From: Aggregatibacter actinomycetemcomitans DSM 8324
Lineage (GTDB): Bacteria > Pseudomonadota > Gammaproteobacteria > Enterobacterales > Pasteurellaceae
Direction: 5' to 3'
Assembly: GCF_000372365.1 (NCBI RefSeq)
Contig: NZ_AQUU01000011.1
Location: 1 to 64,000 of the forward strand
DNA length: 64,000 nucleotides
Positions 47,315 through 56,473 of the stretch are shown in pieces. The notes under the pieces were generated by a model. The model searched no databases, was not told the DNA's origin, and saw nothing but the letters and a program-made list of their open reading frames with translations. Position 1 is the stretch's first letter. Each line of letters opens with the position of its first letter. The position numbers and the translations under genes are program-made.

Positions 47315-47608
47315 ATGTCGTCGTCAGATGAACTGCAAAAACTCATGGTGATTGATAAAAGTGATCGTTTATCTTTCAAAATGTTAGTGAAAAACTTTAT
47401 TTTGGATCTCCTCACTTGGGGATTATGGATTTACAGTATTGCGTTTATCATCAAATACGCCAAAGGGATCTTTACTCAGCCCGTGCTGGAACAATTTTTC
47501 TTTCACGACGTGATTGTAATCATGTTTAGTGCGGCGATTATCCTTGTTATCATTACATTCTTTTGGTCGATTATTTCAGCAGGAAGAAGGAGAAAAAAGA
47601 GAAAATAA
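47315..47608 (+). CDS. pgaD: PNAG synthesis accessory protein PgaD
   Basis: A 97-aa protein with two membrane helices (FILDLLTWGLWIYSIAFIIKY and VIVIMFSAAIILVIITFFW) and a basic C-terminus (GRRRKKRK). PgaD supports PgaC and, in enterobacteria, forms the c-di-GMP receptor with it. It is shorter than E. coli PgaD (about 137 aa). It starts 2 nt after pgaC and ends the operon. Confidence 0.88.
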   Translation: MSSSDELQKLMVIDKSDRLSFKMLVKNFILDLLTWGLWIYSIAFIIKYAKGIFTQPVLEQFFFHDVIVIMFSAAIILVIITFFWSIISAGRRRKKRK

Positions 47609-47674
47609 GAAAAGATTTCTCATTTTGATGAAATGGTTTAACGCTATCAACACATTTAACTTGTAAAGCAACAT

Positions 47675-47723
47675 AAAAAAGTGCGGTTGAAAAAACATTT
47701 GGATTTTCCACCGCACTTTTTTT
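47675..47723. terminator. Paired uptake-signal terminator after pgaD
   Basis: AAAAAAGTGCGGTTGAAAAA and the complementary CCACCGCACTTTTTTT form a long stem between the convergent pgaD and the UhpC-like gene. Confidence 0.75.
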
Positions 47724-47725
47724 GC

Positions 47726-49051
47726 CTATGCTTTCATTTCATTTTTACGGCGTTGTAAGAAATACACCAACACCAGTAATAACGCACAGCCCAAGGATAC
47801 AATAAACAGGCTGCCGAAGAAGCCATTCCAGTGTAAGGATTTAATAATCCACGCCAACGGTACACCGGCAGCAGCGGCACCGATATATGCGAATAAGCTC
47901 ACAAAGCCGGTGGCGGAACCGGAGGCGTATTTGTGGGAGTTTTCCGCTGCCGCCATGGCGATAAGGAATTGTGGCCCGAAAATAAAGAAGCCCATTAAGA
48001 AGAACAAGGTGCTCATTACGAAATAATTATCGCTCGGAATAAACCATAGCGCGAGGGACACAGCAATAATGCCCAACACATAAATAATATTCATTTGAGT
48101 GCGGTTGCCGTGGAAGAATTTATCAGATCCCCAACCGGCAAATAACGCACCCAAGAAACCGCCGATTTCAAAGAAGGACACCGCCGAATTGGCTTTTAAC
48201 AAGTCGTAGCCATGGGTTTCCGTTAAATACAAATTGCCCCAGTCGTTAATCCCGGTGCGAACCATATAAATGAAACACCAAGAGAATGCGAGCGCCCAAA
48301 TAATCGTGTTTTTGAACACATAGGTTTTTAAAATTTCCCAGTCGGATAAACCCACACCTTCGCTTTCATGTTCTTTTTCCGCCGCATCATTGCGCCATTC
48401 CCCCACGGTCGGCAAACCCATGGAGGTCGGGCGATCACGCAACAAGAAGCATATGGCAAAACCGACGACACAGGCAATAATCCCCGGTACAATCATGCCG
48501 TAACGCCAGCCCCAATAGAGCGTTACCGCACCGGCGAGCAACGGAATCAGCGCACCGCCGAGGTTGTGCGAGGTATTCCAAATTGCCCACCACAAACCGC
48601 GTTCATTGCGCGAATACCAAGTGTTCAAAATCTTAGAACAAGGCGGCCAGCCCCAGCCTTGGAAAAACGCATTAATCATCCAAAGGGTAATAAACATAAA
48701 CACTGAAGAGCTCAAGCCGAAGAAAATGTTCACCACCCCGGTCATCATCAACCCGATGCCCATAAAATAGCGCGGGTTTGAACGGTCACCTAACACACCG
48801 GACAAAAATTTTGATACGCCGTAGGTCAAGTAAAACGCAGTGCCCATGATCCCAATATCCGTTTTTTGCAAGCCCAAATCTGTTAACATCGCCGGCATCA
48901 CAAAATTAAAACTTTTCCGCGTAAAATAAAATACAGCATAGCCGATGTAGCTGGTAATCATCAGGTGCATACGCCAATAACGGTACGTTTTGTCAATTTC
49001 TTCCTTGCTTTTGGTCACCGGCAAATCCGGCTGGACACTAAAAATACCCAT
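47726..49051 (-). CDS. uhpC: UhpC-like organophosphate MFS transporter
   Basis: A 441-aa twelve-helix transporter of the organophosphate:phosphate antiporter family. It tracks E. coli UhpC closely: EIDKTYRYWRMHLMITSYIGYAVFYFTRKSFN, GDRSNPRYFMGIGLM, NAFFQGWGWPPCSKILNTWYSRNERG, WNTSHNLGGALIPLLAG, and INDWGNLYLTETHGYDLL. UhpC senses glucose 6-phosphate for the UhpBA system in enterobacteria, but no uhpA, uhpB or uhpT is nearby. Here it may be the actual sugar-phosphate carrier. The start at 49051 has AAGGAG upstream. Confidence 0.75.
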   Translation of the reverse strand: MGIFSVQPDLPVTKSKEEIDKTYRYWRMHLMITSYIGYAVFYFTRKSFNFVMPAMLTDLGLQKTDIGIMGTAFYLTYGVSKFLSGVLGDRSNPRYFMGIGLMMTGVVNIFFGLSSSVFMFITLWMINAFFQGWGWPPCSKILNTWYSRNERGLWWAIWNTSHNLGGALIPLLAGAVTLYWGWRYGMIVPGIIACVVGFAICFLLRDRPTSMGLPTVGEWRNDAAEKEHESEGVGLSDWEILKTYVFKNTIIWALAFSWCFIYMVRTGINDWGNLYLTETHGYDLLKANSAVSFFEIGGFLGALFAGWGSDKFFHGNRTQMNIIYVLGIIAVSLALWFIPSDNYFVMSTLFFLMGFFIFGPQFLIAMAAAENSHKYASGSATGFVSLFAYIGAAAAGVPLAWIIKSLHWNGFFGSLFIVSLGCALLLVLVYFLQRRKNEMKA

Positions 49052-49221
49052 TGCTTTCTCCTTATTTTGTGATTTAAGTAACAAAACCCATATTGACCAG
49101 TATAGTACAAAACAAATGTTCAAAAAGTGACATTTGTCACAGATAGCAAAATCCTTTACTCCCGAAGCGACGGATTTTGTTATAGTGAGAACACGCTAAC
49201 AGCAAATAAAAAGGAGAGACA

Positions 49222-49854
49222 ATGGATTTACACAACATTCGCGCAGAATACCGCAAAAAAGTGCTGTCGCAACTGGAATGCCACGCCAATCCCATCACGC
49301 AATTTGAACACTGGCTGGACGACGCCATCAACGCACAAGTGAATGAACCCACTGCCATGAACCTCGCCACCGTCAATGAAAACGGACGACCGAGCAGCCG
49401 CATGGTGCTATTAAAAGAAGTAAATGTGCAGGGGTTTGTGTTTTTCACCAACTACCACAGCCGCAAAGGACGCGCCATTGAACAACAGCCCTACGTCGCC
49501 TTAACCTTCTTCTGGCCGGAACTGGAACGCTCCGTACGCATCGAAGGCAAAGCGGAAAAAATCTCTGCCGAGCAATCGGACGCTTATTTCGCCAGCCGCC
49601 CATACACCAGCCGCATCGGCGCCTGGGCAAGCGAACAAAGTGCGGTCATTTCCGGCTACAAATCTTTACTCGCCAAAGCCGCCCTCATCGCCGCCCAACA
49701 CCCCCTCAACGTCCCTCGCCCGGAATCCTGGGGCGGCTACCTCGTCACCCCCGACCGCATCGAATTCTGGCAAGGCAGACCCAGCCGCCTGCACGACCGC
49801 ATTTGTTATTTGCTGGAAAACGGGGAATGGAAAAATGTGAGATTATCGCCGTAA
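49222..49854 (+). CDS. pdxH: Pyridoxamine 5'-phosphate oxidase
   Basis: A 210-aa FMN enzyme making pyridoxal 5'-phosphate. Motifs include [58 protein letters not shown], and the C-terminal [27 protein letters not shown] with the PLP-binding Arg and His. AAGGAGAG precedes the ATG. Last core gene before the defence island. Confidence 0.95.
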   Translation: MDLHNIRAEYRKKVLSQLECHANPITQFEHWLDDAINAQVNEPTAMNLATVNENGRPSSRMVLLKEVNVQGFVFFTNYHSRKGRAIEQQPYVALTFFWPELERSVRIEGKAEKISAEQSDAYFASRPYTSRIGAWASEQSAVISGYKSLLAKAALIAAQHPLNVPRPESWGGYLVTPDRIEFWQGRPSRLHDRICYLLENGEWKNVRLSP

Positions 49855-49870
49855 AAACGTTGGAAAAAAA

Positions 49871-49905
49871 CACCGCACTTTTGGGGAAAGTGCGGTGGGA
49901 TTTTA
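49871..49905 (+). terminator. Paired uptake-signal terminator after pdxH
   Basis: CACCGCACTTT and AAAGTGCGGTG form a stem around TGGGG, followed by TTTTAAATT. Confidence 0.7.
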
Positions 49906-49941
49906 AATTGTTTTTTGATAGTGTCGACTAGAGAGGGAAGT

Positions 49942-50586
49942 TTATGGTCTTATTACAATATTATAATTATTTCCTTTATCTCTAATTTCTATTGCAGCTT
50001 CAATCCAAGCATTCGGATTAGAGATAAACTTATCCCAGTTACATTGAAGCATATATGAATTAGAACAACCATTCCTTAGTTTATATGTAGTATATGGTGT
50101 ATGCAGGTTATTCAAGTTTCTTTGAATAATATCAAAATAAAAGCCATATGAATTTACGTAATCATAATAACCATATCTATCAGGTAGAACGACCAATAAA
50201 ATTGCATTACGCTTGCTTCGGTTATCTGGACGTCGCTTACTTCTTAGTGAATAAGCAATTTCCCAAGGTATCCATTGATCTTTCTCTGATTTCCAAGAAT
50301 TTTTTATATTGGGGGAGATAAGAACAATGGTAACGGAACTATCAAAAATCTTTTCTGCTAATTTTGAACGAATAGTCTCCGTTTTAAAGCCGGCAAGACT
50401 TTCATTATCATTTTCCCCTTTATTGATATGAATATCATCACGCTCAAATTTATTTTGAATAATATCAACATAATCACGAGCAGTTGTTTTATATTGACTA
50501 TAGAATGAAAACAAATTATTGGGTTCTTTAAGTTGTTTAACAGCATTGTCAGAATATTTATACGAAATAAAAATTTTATTTCCCAT
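49942..50586 (-). CDS. TIR-like protein, second ThsB of a Thoeris operon
   Basis: A 214-aa protein beginning KIFISYKYSDNAVKQL, the first strand and loop of a TIR fold. SVTIVLISPNIKNSWKSEKD follows, and WIPWEIAYSLRSK has the Glu that corresponds to the catalytic residue of TIR NADases in Thoeris ThsB. In Thoeris, ThsB senses phage infection and makes a cyclic ADP-ribose-type signal that switches on ThsA. It starts 27 nt after the first ThsB and is intact. Low GC and lack of uptake signals suggest acquisition by transfer. Confidence 0.75.
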   Translation of the reverse strand: MGNKIFISYKYSDNAVKQLKEPNNLFSFYSQYKTTARDYVDIIQNKFERDDIHINKGENDNESLAGFKTETIRSKLAEKIFDSSVTIVLISPNIKNSWKSEKDQWIPWEIAYSLRSKRRPDNRSKRNAILLVVLPDRYGYYDYVNSYGFYFDIIQRNLNNLHTPYTTYKLRNGCSNSYMLQCNWDKFISNPNAWIEAAIEIRDKGNNYNIVIRP

Positions 50587-50613
50587 GATAGGTTTCCTTA
50601 GAGTATTTGATTA

Positions 50614-51096
50614 TTATTTTTTACGAATGGAAATAGCCTCTTCAATCCATTTTTCTATATTATCTGCAATATCATTATAGGCATCCGAAGATTTAGGATT
50701 ATAACATTTGACTATGCTAGATAATTTAGAGCCATTTTCGAACGTAAATTGTTCAAATGGATTGTCGCCTTTTCTACATTCACCACTTTTTGGATCTTTC
50801 AGGTTATGAATATAGATACCCAATACGCCTTTTCCATCATTCCAAGCTTTTTGAATTTCATACTTAACCCATTTTCGTTTAGATGTATCTTCTCCAATCA
50901 GAACAACCAGACAGCTTTTACCAGATAAATTTTCATCAATCCATTTTTGTATTTCTTTATCTCCTTTCCTTTTTATTTCTTCCCAGGTATTAGGTGTCGC
51001 TGGTGGATTGCCTTCTAGCTTTCCAATGTTTCTTACTTGTTGAACACGGAAAACATCTTTTTCATAATGAAAACTATAAAATACATTTCTCTTCAT
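50614..51096 (-). CDS. thsB: Thoeris ThsB TIR-domain protein
   Basis: A 160-aa TIR protein: NVFYSFHYEKDVFRVQQVRN (first strand and loop), WIDENLSGKSCLVVLIGEDTSKRKWVKYEIQKAW (strand C and the catalytic-type Glu in YEI), and GVLGIYIHNLKDP. This is the ThsB-family text of the TIR_2/DUF1863 type. It begins 2 nt after the thsA stop, so the genes are one transcript. It should make the nucleotide signal, but the effector gene beside it is broken. Confidence 0.82.
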   Translation of the reverse strand: MKRNVFYSFHYEKDVFRVQQVRNIGKLEGNPPATPNTWEEIKRKGDKEIQKWIDENLSGKSCLVVLIGEDTSKRKWVKYEIQKAWNDGKGVLGIYIHNLKDPKSGECRKGDNPFEQFTFENGSKLSSIVKCYNPKSSDAYNDIADNIEKWIEEAISIRKK

Positions 51097-51098
51097 AA

Positions 51099-52498
51099 TT
51101 ATTTAACCTTTTTTAAAATTGACAAAATATTAGATCTTAATTCATCTAGCGAAATATTTTCTTTAGATAGTGCTTGCATTTCATTTTCAACCTCCTTAGC
51201 AGACTCTTTATTCATCTCATTATCCCAGAGTTGTTTTGCCATATATCCAGTAGCAGCAACAGGGATTAAAACATTTCCATTCCTTTTGGAAATATCAAAT
51301 TCCTCCTGCATACCATTTGATAAAATCAAATTTCCATTCTGTAATTTATTTCCGAATAGAAATATAGAGATACCAGCATAAGAAATCATATCTTCACGCC
51401 AAGCAGACCACAATTCTTTCCCTTCTTTATTCTGAGGGAATTGGCGAAGTATCAAATAGTCCTCATCTATTTTTAAATTTTGTTCCGTAAGATGTTTTAT
51501 TGCGCCTGAAATAACTGAGCTACCTATTCCTAATCCAAAACCTGTAACAATACGATACCCTAGTTTTAAAATCTCTTGAGAAAGAGAAGAAACAAATTGT
51601 TCAACTTCTTGCTGAGAATAAGGAGAATAATTTTCTGCTGCCCCTGAGATAAAAATAGTTTTACGTTTTTGAGCTTGTTCTATTTCCATCAATATTTCTG
51701 TAATTTCTGAATAATCATCAATTAATAACGCACTAATTCCTACTCGCTCTAAATCTGAAATAAAAAATTGTTGCTTCCGTTGTCTGTATTCAAATTCATC
51801 TTGTGGTTCATTCTCATTCTTTTGGACTTTTCTTAAAATACAAAAATGCTCTTTTTGATTTTCACTATATGACGCTCTAATCCGACTCAGAATATAATCA
51901 ATATTAGGATCAGAAAAGCTAAACCCTAAAAATAAAAATCTTTTTGTTAATAGATCTCCACGCAAAGCATTAAAAAAGTCATTTCTTGTTAAATGAAATT
52001 TCTCATAATCGTCCTTGATAAGAACAGTTTGATTTGGCAGAGAAGCATCGCCATGCATTTTATATACAACAACATCTCTTTTATGAATTGATATTGGAAG
52101 TTGTTCTACGCAGTGCTTTACATCCACAACTTTCCCAGCTTCTTTTCATGCTGTTTCTATCATAGAGTCATATTGGTTGTCCAGAAAGTATCTATGGGAA
52201 GTCTAGCTAATATTTTATGATTTTCTGTCAATGTAGCACTCTGGGAAAACTCATCTAAAATGAGTTGGTTGATTTTTGAACGTTTACCACATTTACTATT
52301 GACATAATACTGAGCCAAAGAGACTAGATTGCTTTCTTCTTTGTCTATATCTAAATTCATCTCATCTGCTAAATCACGAAGCAATATCTTCCAATCTACA
52401 AAACCAGCTGAAACAGATAACCCTGCACCAGCGAAGATGGCTAGGTTATTTGCAGATAACTCGTTAACTAATTCTTTTATCAATTGTTTTTTATTCAT
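51099..52498 (-). pseudogene. thsA: Thoeris effector thsA (SIR2-SLOG), frameshift plus nonsense
   Basis: The first part has the SIR2 NAD-binding start LAIFAGAGLSVSAGF. It reads to FWTTN, then shifts. Restoring one T at about 52171/52172 gives TNYDSMIETA, then an in-frame TGA (52146-52148, likely from TGG), then KEAGKVVDVKHC and onward without break to 51099. That region includes the catalytic-type His in YKMHGD, FLFLGFSFSDPNIDYIL, and the C-terminal SLOG domain (FISGAAENYSPYSQQEV, TGFGLGIGSSVISGAIK). The repaired product is about 470 aa, the size of known ThsA. Two lesions nine codons apart make an active NADase very unlikely. The ATG at 52498 is chosen; a TTG at 52510 lacks a ribosome site. 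Confidence 0.85.
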
Positions 52499-52556
52499 GT
52501 TTTTACTCAAAAGTTATTTTTTAGAATTCTAAAAGTATAGTGAAATAGAGATTATT

Positions 52557-53858
52557 TCAAGTGCTTTTAAATAAACTCGTCACCCCATACAACGGCACAT
52601 TCACCACCCAATCCTGTTCCTTATAATCTGCCATTGAAAACCGTAAAGCGCGTTTGGGTTGGAATTGATCTACGTAGACTTTTAAACTCTTTGCCTTTAA
52701 ATTTTCTTCCGCTTTCACTTCAATTGGGGTGATGTTTTGTCCTTGTTGTAGCACAAAATCCACTTCTGCCGTGCCTTTTTCCGTTGCCCAGTAGAAAACG
52801 GGATTGTCTTGCAGCACCAAAAGTTGTTGCAGGACATATTGTTCCGTCAGTGCGCCTTTGAATTCGGTGAATAGGCGGTTGCCTTCCAAAAGCACTGTCG
52901 AGTCTAAATAGCTTTGTGCGCCGAGCAAGCCCACATCAAGGCTGAATAATTTAAAGGCGTTGTCTTGATAGGCGCTCAGCGGTAAATGCGGCTTTTTAAT
53001 ACGTGGCACGACATGGACTAAGCCGCTGTCTTTTAACCATTGCAGGGCGATTTCATAATCTTTACTGCGCGCTCCTTTTTGCAGTTGGGAATAGACGAAT
53101 TTTTTGTTTTCTTTTGCCAGCTGTTCCGGAATGCTGTTCCATAATGCACGTACCCGCTGCACCGTTTGCCCGTCGCTAATGTGTTTGGAAAAATCCTGTT
53201 CGTATGCCATCAACAAATTGCGTTGGATTTGCCGAACCTCATTCAAATTCTGCGTTTCCACAAAGGTTTTGACCGCTTCCGGCATACCGCCCACAAAATA
53301 ATATTGGCGCAGTAAGTCAATGTATGTGGATTTCATTGCGCTAATTAATGCCCAATCCTGCATTTCCAGTAATTGCACGAGATCCGGCTTGCTCATGGCA
53401 AGTAGAAATTCACGAAAACCCATGGGGTAAATAGGCTGAAAGTCCACTTTCCCCACAGGAAAAGAGGCTTGATGGTGGAGCGAAACGCCAAGCAACGAGC
53501 CGGCGGTGACAATGTAAAAGTGCGGTGCGTTTTCATAAAAATATTTGAGGGAGGAGAGGGCTTGTGGCACTTCTTGGATTTCATCAAAAATGATTAGCGA
53601 GTTGTCCGCTTGAATATCCACGCCACTTTCGATTTTTAACCCGAGGATTAAACGATCGATATTGTAATCGCCTGCGAAGAGGGTTTTCATGCGCGGATTA
53701 TTATCGAAGTTAATGTAGGCGACTTGTTCAAAAGCCTGTTCGCCAAAATGTTTTATTGCCCAGGTTTTGCCCACTTGTCGAGCACCTTGAATAATTAATG
53801 GCTTACGATTGGGCTTGGTTTTCCACTTTTGTAATAAGTCTAAAATATAGCGTTTCAT
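52557..53858 (-). CDS. AAA (DUF4143-type) ATPase of unknown role
   Basis: A 433-aa protein with an N-terminal AAA domain (Walker A LIIQGARQVGKTWAIKHFG, Walker B NSLIIFDEIQEVPQAL, sensor FYIVTAGSLLGVSL) and a C-terminal DUF4143 region holding a restriction-endonuclease-like core (ALTEQYVLQQLL, AEVDFVLQQGQNITPIEVKAEENLKAKSLK, with Glu-x-Asp...Glu-x-Lys). The family is common in bacteria of the mouth and gut and its role is unknown. Three phased inverted repeats lie just upstream. It begins the same-strand group with the Thoeris remnant but is separated by 47 bp from it. Confidence 0.8.
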   Translation of the reverse strand: MKRYILDLLQKWKTKPNRKPLIIQGARQVGKTWAIKHFGEQAFEQVAYINFDNNPRMKTLFAGDYNIDRLILGLKIESGVDIQADNSLIIFDEIQEVPQALSSLKYFYENAPHFYIVTAGSLLGVSLHHQASFPVGKVDFQPIYPMGFREFLLAMSKPDLVQLLEMQDWALISAMKSTYIDLLRQYYFVGGMPEAVKTFVETQNLNEVRQIQRNLLMAYEQDFSKHISDGQTVQRVRALWNSIPEQLAKENKKFVYSQLQKGARSKDYEIALQWLKDSGLVHVVPRIKKPHLPLSAYQDNAFKLFSLDVGLLGAQSYLDSTVLLEGNRLFTEFKGALTEQYVLQQLLVLQDNPVFYWATEKGTAEVDFVLQQGQNITPIEVKAEENLKAKSLKVYVDQFQPKRALRFSMADYKEQDWVVNVPLYGVTSLFKST

Positions 53859-53903
53859 CGTTGATCCTCTTATTGGATTTCTCGCTATTCTAACGCAGAC
53901 TTT

Positions 53904-53990
53904 ACATTTTTTCTAAGGAAAAAATGTCAATTAGATACACTTTTTCCAACGAAAAAATGTAATTTTACACATTTTTTCTAAGGAAAGTGA
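53904..53990. promoter_or_regulatory. Three phased inverted repeats before the DUF4143 ATPase gene
   Basis: ACATTTTTTC TAAG GAAAAAATGT at 53904-53927, ACACTTTTTC CAAC GAAAAAATGT at 53937-53960, and ACATTTTTTC TAAG GAAAGTGA at 53969-53990. Ten-base arms and 4-base centres recur every 32-33 bp, about three helical turns. They look like operator sites for a dimeric regulator acting cooperatively. Confidence 0.65.
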
Positions 53991-54011
53991 AATTCATCTA
54001 AAAAAATATTC

Positions 54012-54078
54012 ATAAATCACTGAAGTGATTTATTCACCCCTTCGGGGCCGTTGGCATAGCCAACGTTCAAAAAACGGA
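54012..54078. repeat. Cluster of tandem hairpins
   Basis: Back-to-back perfect inverted repeats: ATAAATCACT GA AGTGATTTAT (54012-54033), CCCC TTC GGGG (54037-54047), CGTTGGC ATA GCCAACG (54049-54065), and CGTT with AACG to 54077. No gene is here. Function is unknown. Confidence 0.5.
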
Positions 54079-54087
54079 ATTTTTTGT

Positions 54088-54120
54088 GACCGCACTTTTG
54101 AGACAAAAGTGCGGCCGGTC
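54088..54120. terminator. Paired uptake-signal hairpin
   Basis: GACCGCACTTTTG AGA CAAAAGTGCGGCCGGTC forms a 12-bp stem with a 3-base loop. It lacks a strong T run and stands in the gap between srmB and the DUF4143 ATPase gene. Confidence 0.55.
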
Positions 54121-54208
54121 CTTGAGTTAAATTTGAATTAGGCGAGTTTTGCGCGAATGGCGTTTGCCAATTCTATGTTGACTTGCTCAAAATGTGCCAA
54201 TTAGCGTT

Positions 54209-54324
54209 CTACCACGTATCGGTGACCTCTGCCAGAACAGCGGCGAAGTTGCCTGCGAGGTTGTAGTGTTGCGCATCTTGATAATAGGACGAGCGTTCCT
54301 GCAACTTAATGCCACTCGGCTGAC
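54209..54324 (-). pseudogene. Unrecognised gene tail
   Basis: One minus-strand frame reads ERSSYYQDAQHYNLAGNFAA and VLAEVTDTW before TAG at 54209-54211. It has protein-like composition but no start, and I do not recognise it. It lies directly downstream of srmB, so it may be the tail of a gene whose front was deleted. It could also be a chance frame. Confidence 0.3.
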
Positions 54325-54328
54325 ATGA

Positions 54329-55660
54329 TTATTTAACGGCTGCTGCCGTGGTTGAAGCGCTCGGTTTGCGGCGCTTACCAATGTTTTTACGATCTTGATG
54401 GCGCTGTTTGACTTTCTTATCCGCTTTTTTCCGCGCTTCACGTTTTTCGAGTTTCTTCGCTTTTTGTTTCTTGCTGACGGTTTTGATTTCGCCGTCTTTC
54501 GGTGCTTTGGTGCGTGGTTCCAAGCCCTCAATGACGCGTGCTTTTAAGATTTCGCCGGTATAACGTTTGATTTTGCCGAGCAGGCGGTAATCGTGAGCTT
54601 CCACAAAAGACACCGCGGTGCCTTTTTTGCCGGCGCGTGCGGTGCGCCCGATGCGGTGCAAATACGTGTCGGCGCTGTATGGTAAATCGAAATTCATAAT
54701 GTGGCTGACATCATCAATATCAATGCCACGTGCGGAGACATCCGTGGAAACCAGCACTTTTACCACGCCGTTTTTCAGCTTGTCGATGGCATTATTGCGC
54801 TGGGTTTGTGCCATTTCGCCTTCCAGATAGGCGCTGCGAATACCACGCTTACGCAAATTTTCCGCCAGTTCGCGCACTTCTTCGCGGCGACGCACGAACA
54901 CAATGCCTTTGCTCACCTGCTCCTGTTCAATGAAGCGTGCCAGCAATTTGAATTTATGCTCATGGCTGTCGGCGTGGTAATACCATTGCTGAATTTTCTT
55001 GCGTTCACGGCGGCTCGGTTCCGCCTCAATTTTCACCGGTTCGTTTAAAGTACGTGCGGCAAAATCCTCCAGCAAATCGCCTTCAAGAGTTGCGGAGAAC
55101 AACAAGGTTTGCTTGCGCCAGCGGGTTTCCGCCGCAATTTTTTCCGCATCCTGCCCGAACCCCATTTGCAACATTCTGTCCGCTTCATCGAAAATAAGAA
55201 TCTCCACCGTGCGGCAATCAAAATTTTCTTCTTTAATGTATTGCAACAACCGTCCCGGCGTGGCAACTACAATATCTTGATTTTTATTGAAAATTTCCCC
55301 GTGATTTTGATACGCCACACCGCCCGTAATAGTCGCGATACTGAGTTTGGTGAAGCAGGCAAGCTCCTTCGCCTGTTCCGCTACCTGCATGGCAAGTTCA
55401 CGGGTCGGCGTTAACACCAACACGCGCGGCGCACCCGGTTTACGACGTGGGTAATCCAGCAAATGCTGAATCGCCGGCAACAGAAACGCCGCCGTTTTAC
55501 CGGTGCCGGTGGGCGCGGAACCCAATACGTCACCGCCTTCCATCGCCGCCGGAATGGTTTCCTGCTGGATCGCGGTGGGGCGCTGATAACCTTTTTTCTG
55601 AAGGGCGTTGAGTAATTCGGGCGCGAGATCAAAATCTGCAAATTGGATGAGGTTTGTCAT
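54329..55660 (-). CDS. srmB: DEAD-box RNA helicase SrmB
   Basis: A 443-aa helicase: Q motif FADFDLAPELLNAL...GYQRPTAIQ, motif I SAPTGTGKTAA, Ia PTRELAMQV, II IFDEADRML, III LFSATLE, and VI HRIGRTARAGKKG. The C-terminal tail is Lys/Arg-rich. SrmB assists 50S ribosomal subunit assembly. It is divergent from trmN6, as in E. coli (srmB-yfiC). The basic tail suits rRNA binding. Confidence 0.92.
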   Translation of the reverse strand: MTNLIQFADFDLAPELLNALQKKGYQRPTAIQQETIPAAMEGGDVLGSAPTGTGKTAAFLLPAIQHLLDYPRRKPGAPRVLVLTPTRELAMQVAEQAKELACFTKLSIATITGGVAYQNHGEIFNKNQDIVVATPGRLLQYIKEENFDCRTVEILIFDEADRMLQMGFGQDAEKIAAETRWRKQTLLFSATLEGDLLEDFAARTLNEPVKIEAEPSRRERKKIQQWYYHADSHEHKFKLLARFIEQEQVSKGIVFVRRREEVRELAENLRKRGIRSAYLEGEMAQTQRNNAIDKLKNGVVKVLVSTDVSARGIDIDDVSHIMNFDLPYSADTYLHRIGRTARAGKKGTAVSFVEAHDYRLLGKIKRYTGEILKARVIEGLEPRTKAPKDGEIKTVSKKQKAKKLEKREARKKADKKVKQRHQDRKNIGKRRKPSASTTAAAVK

Positions 55661-55749
55661 TGGTATTTTTCGTTCATTAGCATTAAAATTGCGCCGAATT
55701 ATACCGCACTTTGCTATTAAAGTACGGTTGTTTTTAGTGATGTTTTTTG

Positions 55750-56457
55750 ATGAACAATATGGGATTTCAATTTAAGCAATTTCGCGTAAATCATGATCGT
55801 TGCGCCATGAAAGTGGGCACGGACGGCATTTTATTAGGCGCTTGGGCGAATGTGACGCAGGCAAAACAGATTTTGGATTTGGGCTGCGGTAGTGGGCTGA
55901 TCGCCTTGATGTTGGCGCAGCGGAGTTCGGCGGAAAGTCGAATTTGCGCCGTGGAAATCGATCCTGCCGCCGCACAACAGGCGCAGGAAAACGTATCGGC
56001 ATCGCCTTGGAAAGATAAAATTCAGGTGTATCAACAGAATATAGAAACTTTCTGTGCGCAAAGTAAGCACGCTTTTGACTTGATTGTCGCCAACCCACCC
56101 TATTTTCAAACAGGCGTGGATTGCCGTAATGAGGCGCGCAATACCGCCCGTTATTTGGCTTCCCAAAGCCATTTGCATTGGTTGGAAACCGCCGCGTCTT
56201 GCTTGGCGTCGAAAGGTAAGATCAGTTTTGTATTGCCTTTGGAGGCGGGCGAAACGCTGTTAAAAACCACCGCACTTTATTGCGTTGAGCGTTGTGATGT
56301 GACGACCAAACAGGGAAAAATGCCGCAGCGGATGTTATTAACCTTCGCCATGCAACCACAACCTCTGCAACATAGCCGACTGATTATTTATGATGCGCAT
56401 CATCGCTACCATGATGATTTTGTGGCGTTGACGCGGGAATTTTATTTGAAGTTTTGA
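55750..56457 (+). CDS. trmN6: tRNA1(Val) adenine(37)-N6-methyltransferase
   Basis: A 235-aa methyltransferase: [26 protein letters not shown] (family start), SAM motif [19 protein letters not shown], and catalytic NPPY in [15 protein letters not shown]. It methylates A37 of tRNA1(Val). The ATG at 55750 is used; a TTG directly before it is in the same frame. Divergent from srmB. Confidence 0.92.
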   Translation: MNNMGFQFKQFRVNHDRCAMKVGTDGILLGAWANVTQAKQILDLGCGSGLIALMLAQRSSAESRICAVEIDPAAAQQAQENVSASPWKDKIQVYQQNIETFCAQSKHAFDLIVANPPYFQTGVDCRNEARNTARYLASQSHLHWLETAASCLASKGKISFVLPLEAGETLLKTTALYCVERCDVTTKQGKMPQRMLLTFAMQPQPLQHSRLIIYDAHHRYHDDFVALTREFYLKF

Positions 56458-56473
56458 AAACGCTGAAAAAGAC

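Noticed and set aside
53904-53990. CRISPR array
   Set aside because: Only three AT-rich palindromic units with about 9-bp gaps; spacers are far too short and no cas genes are present.
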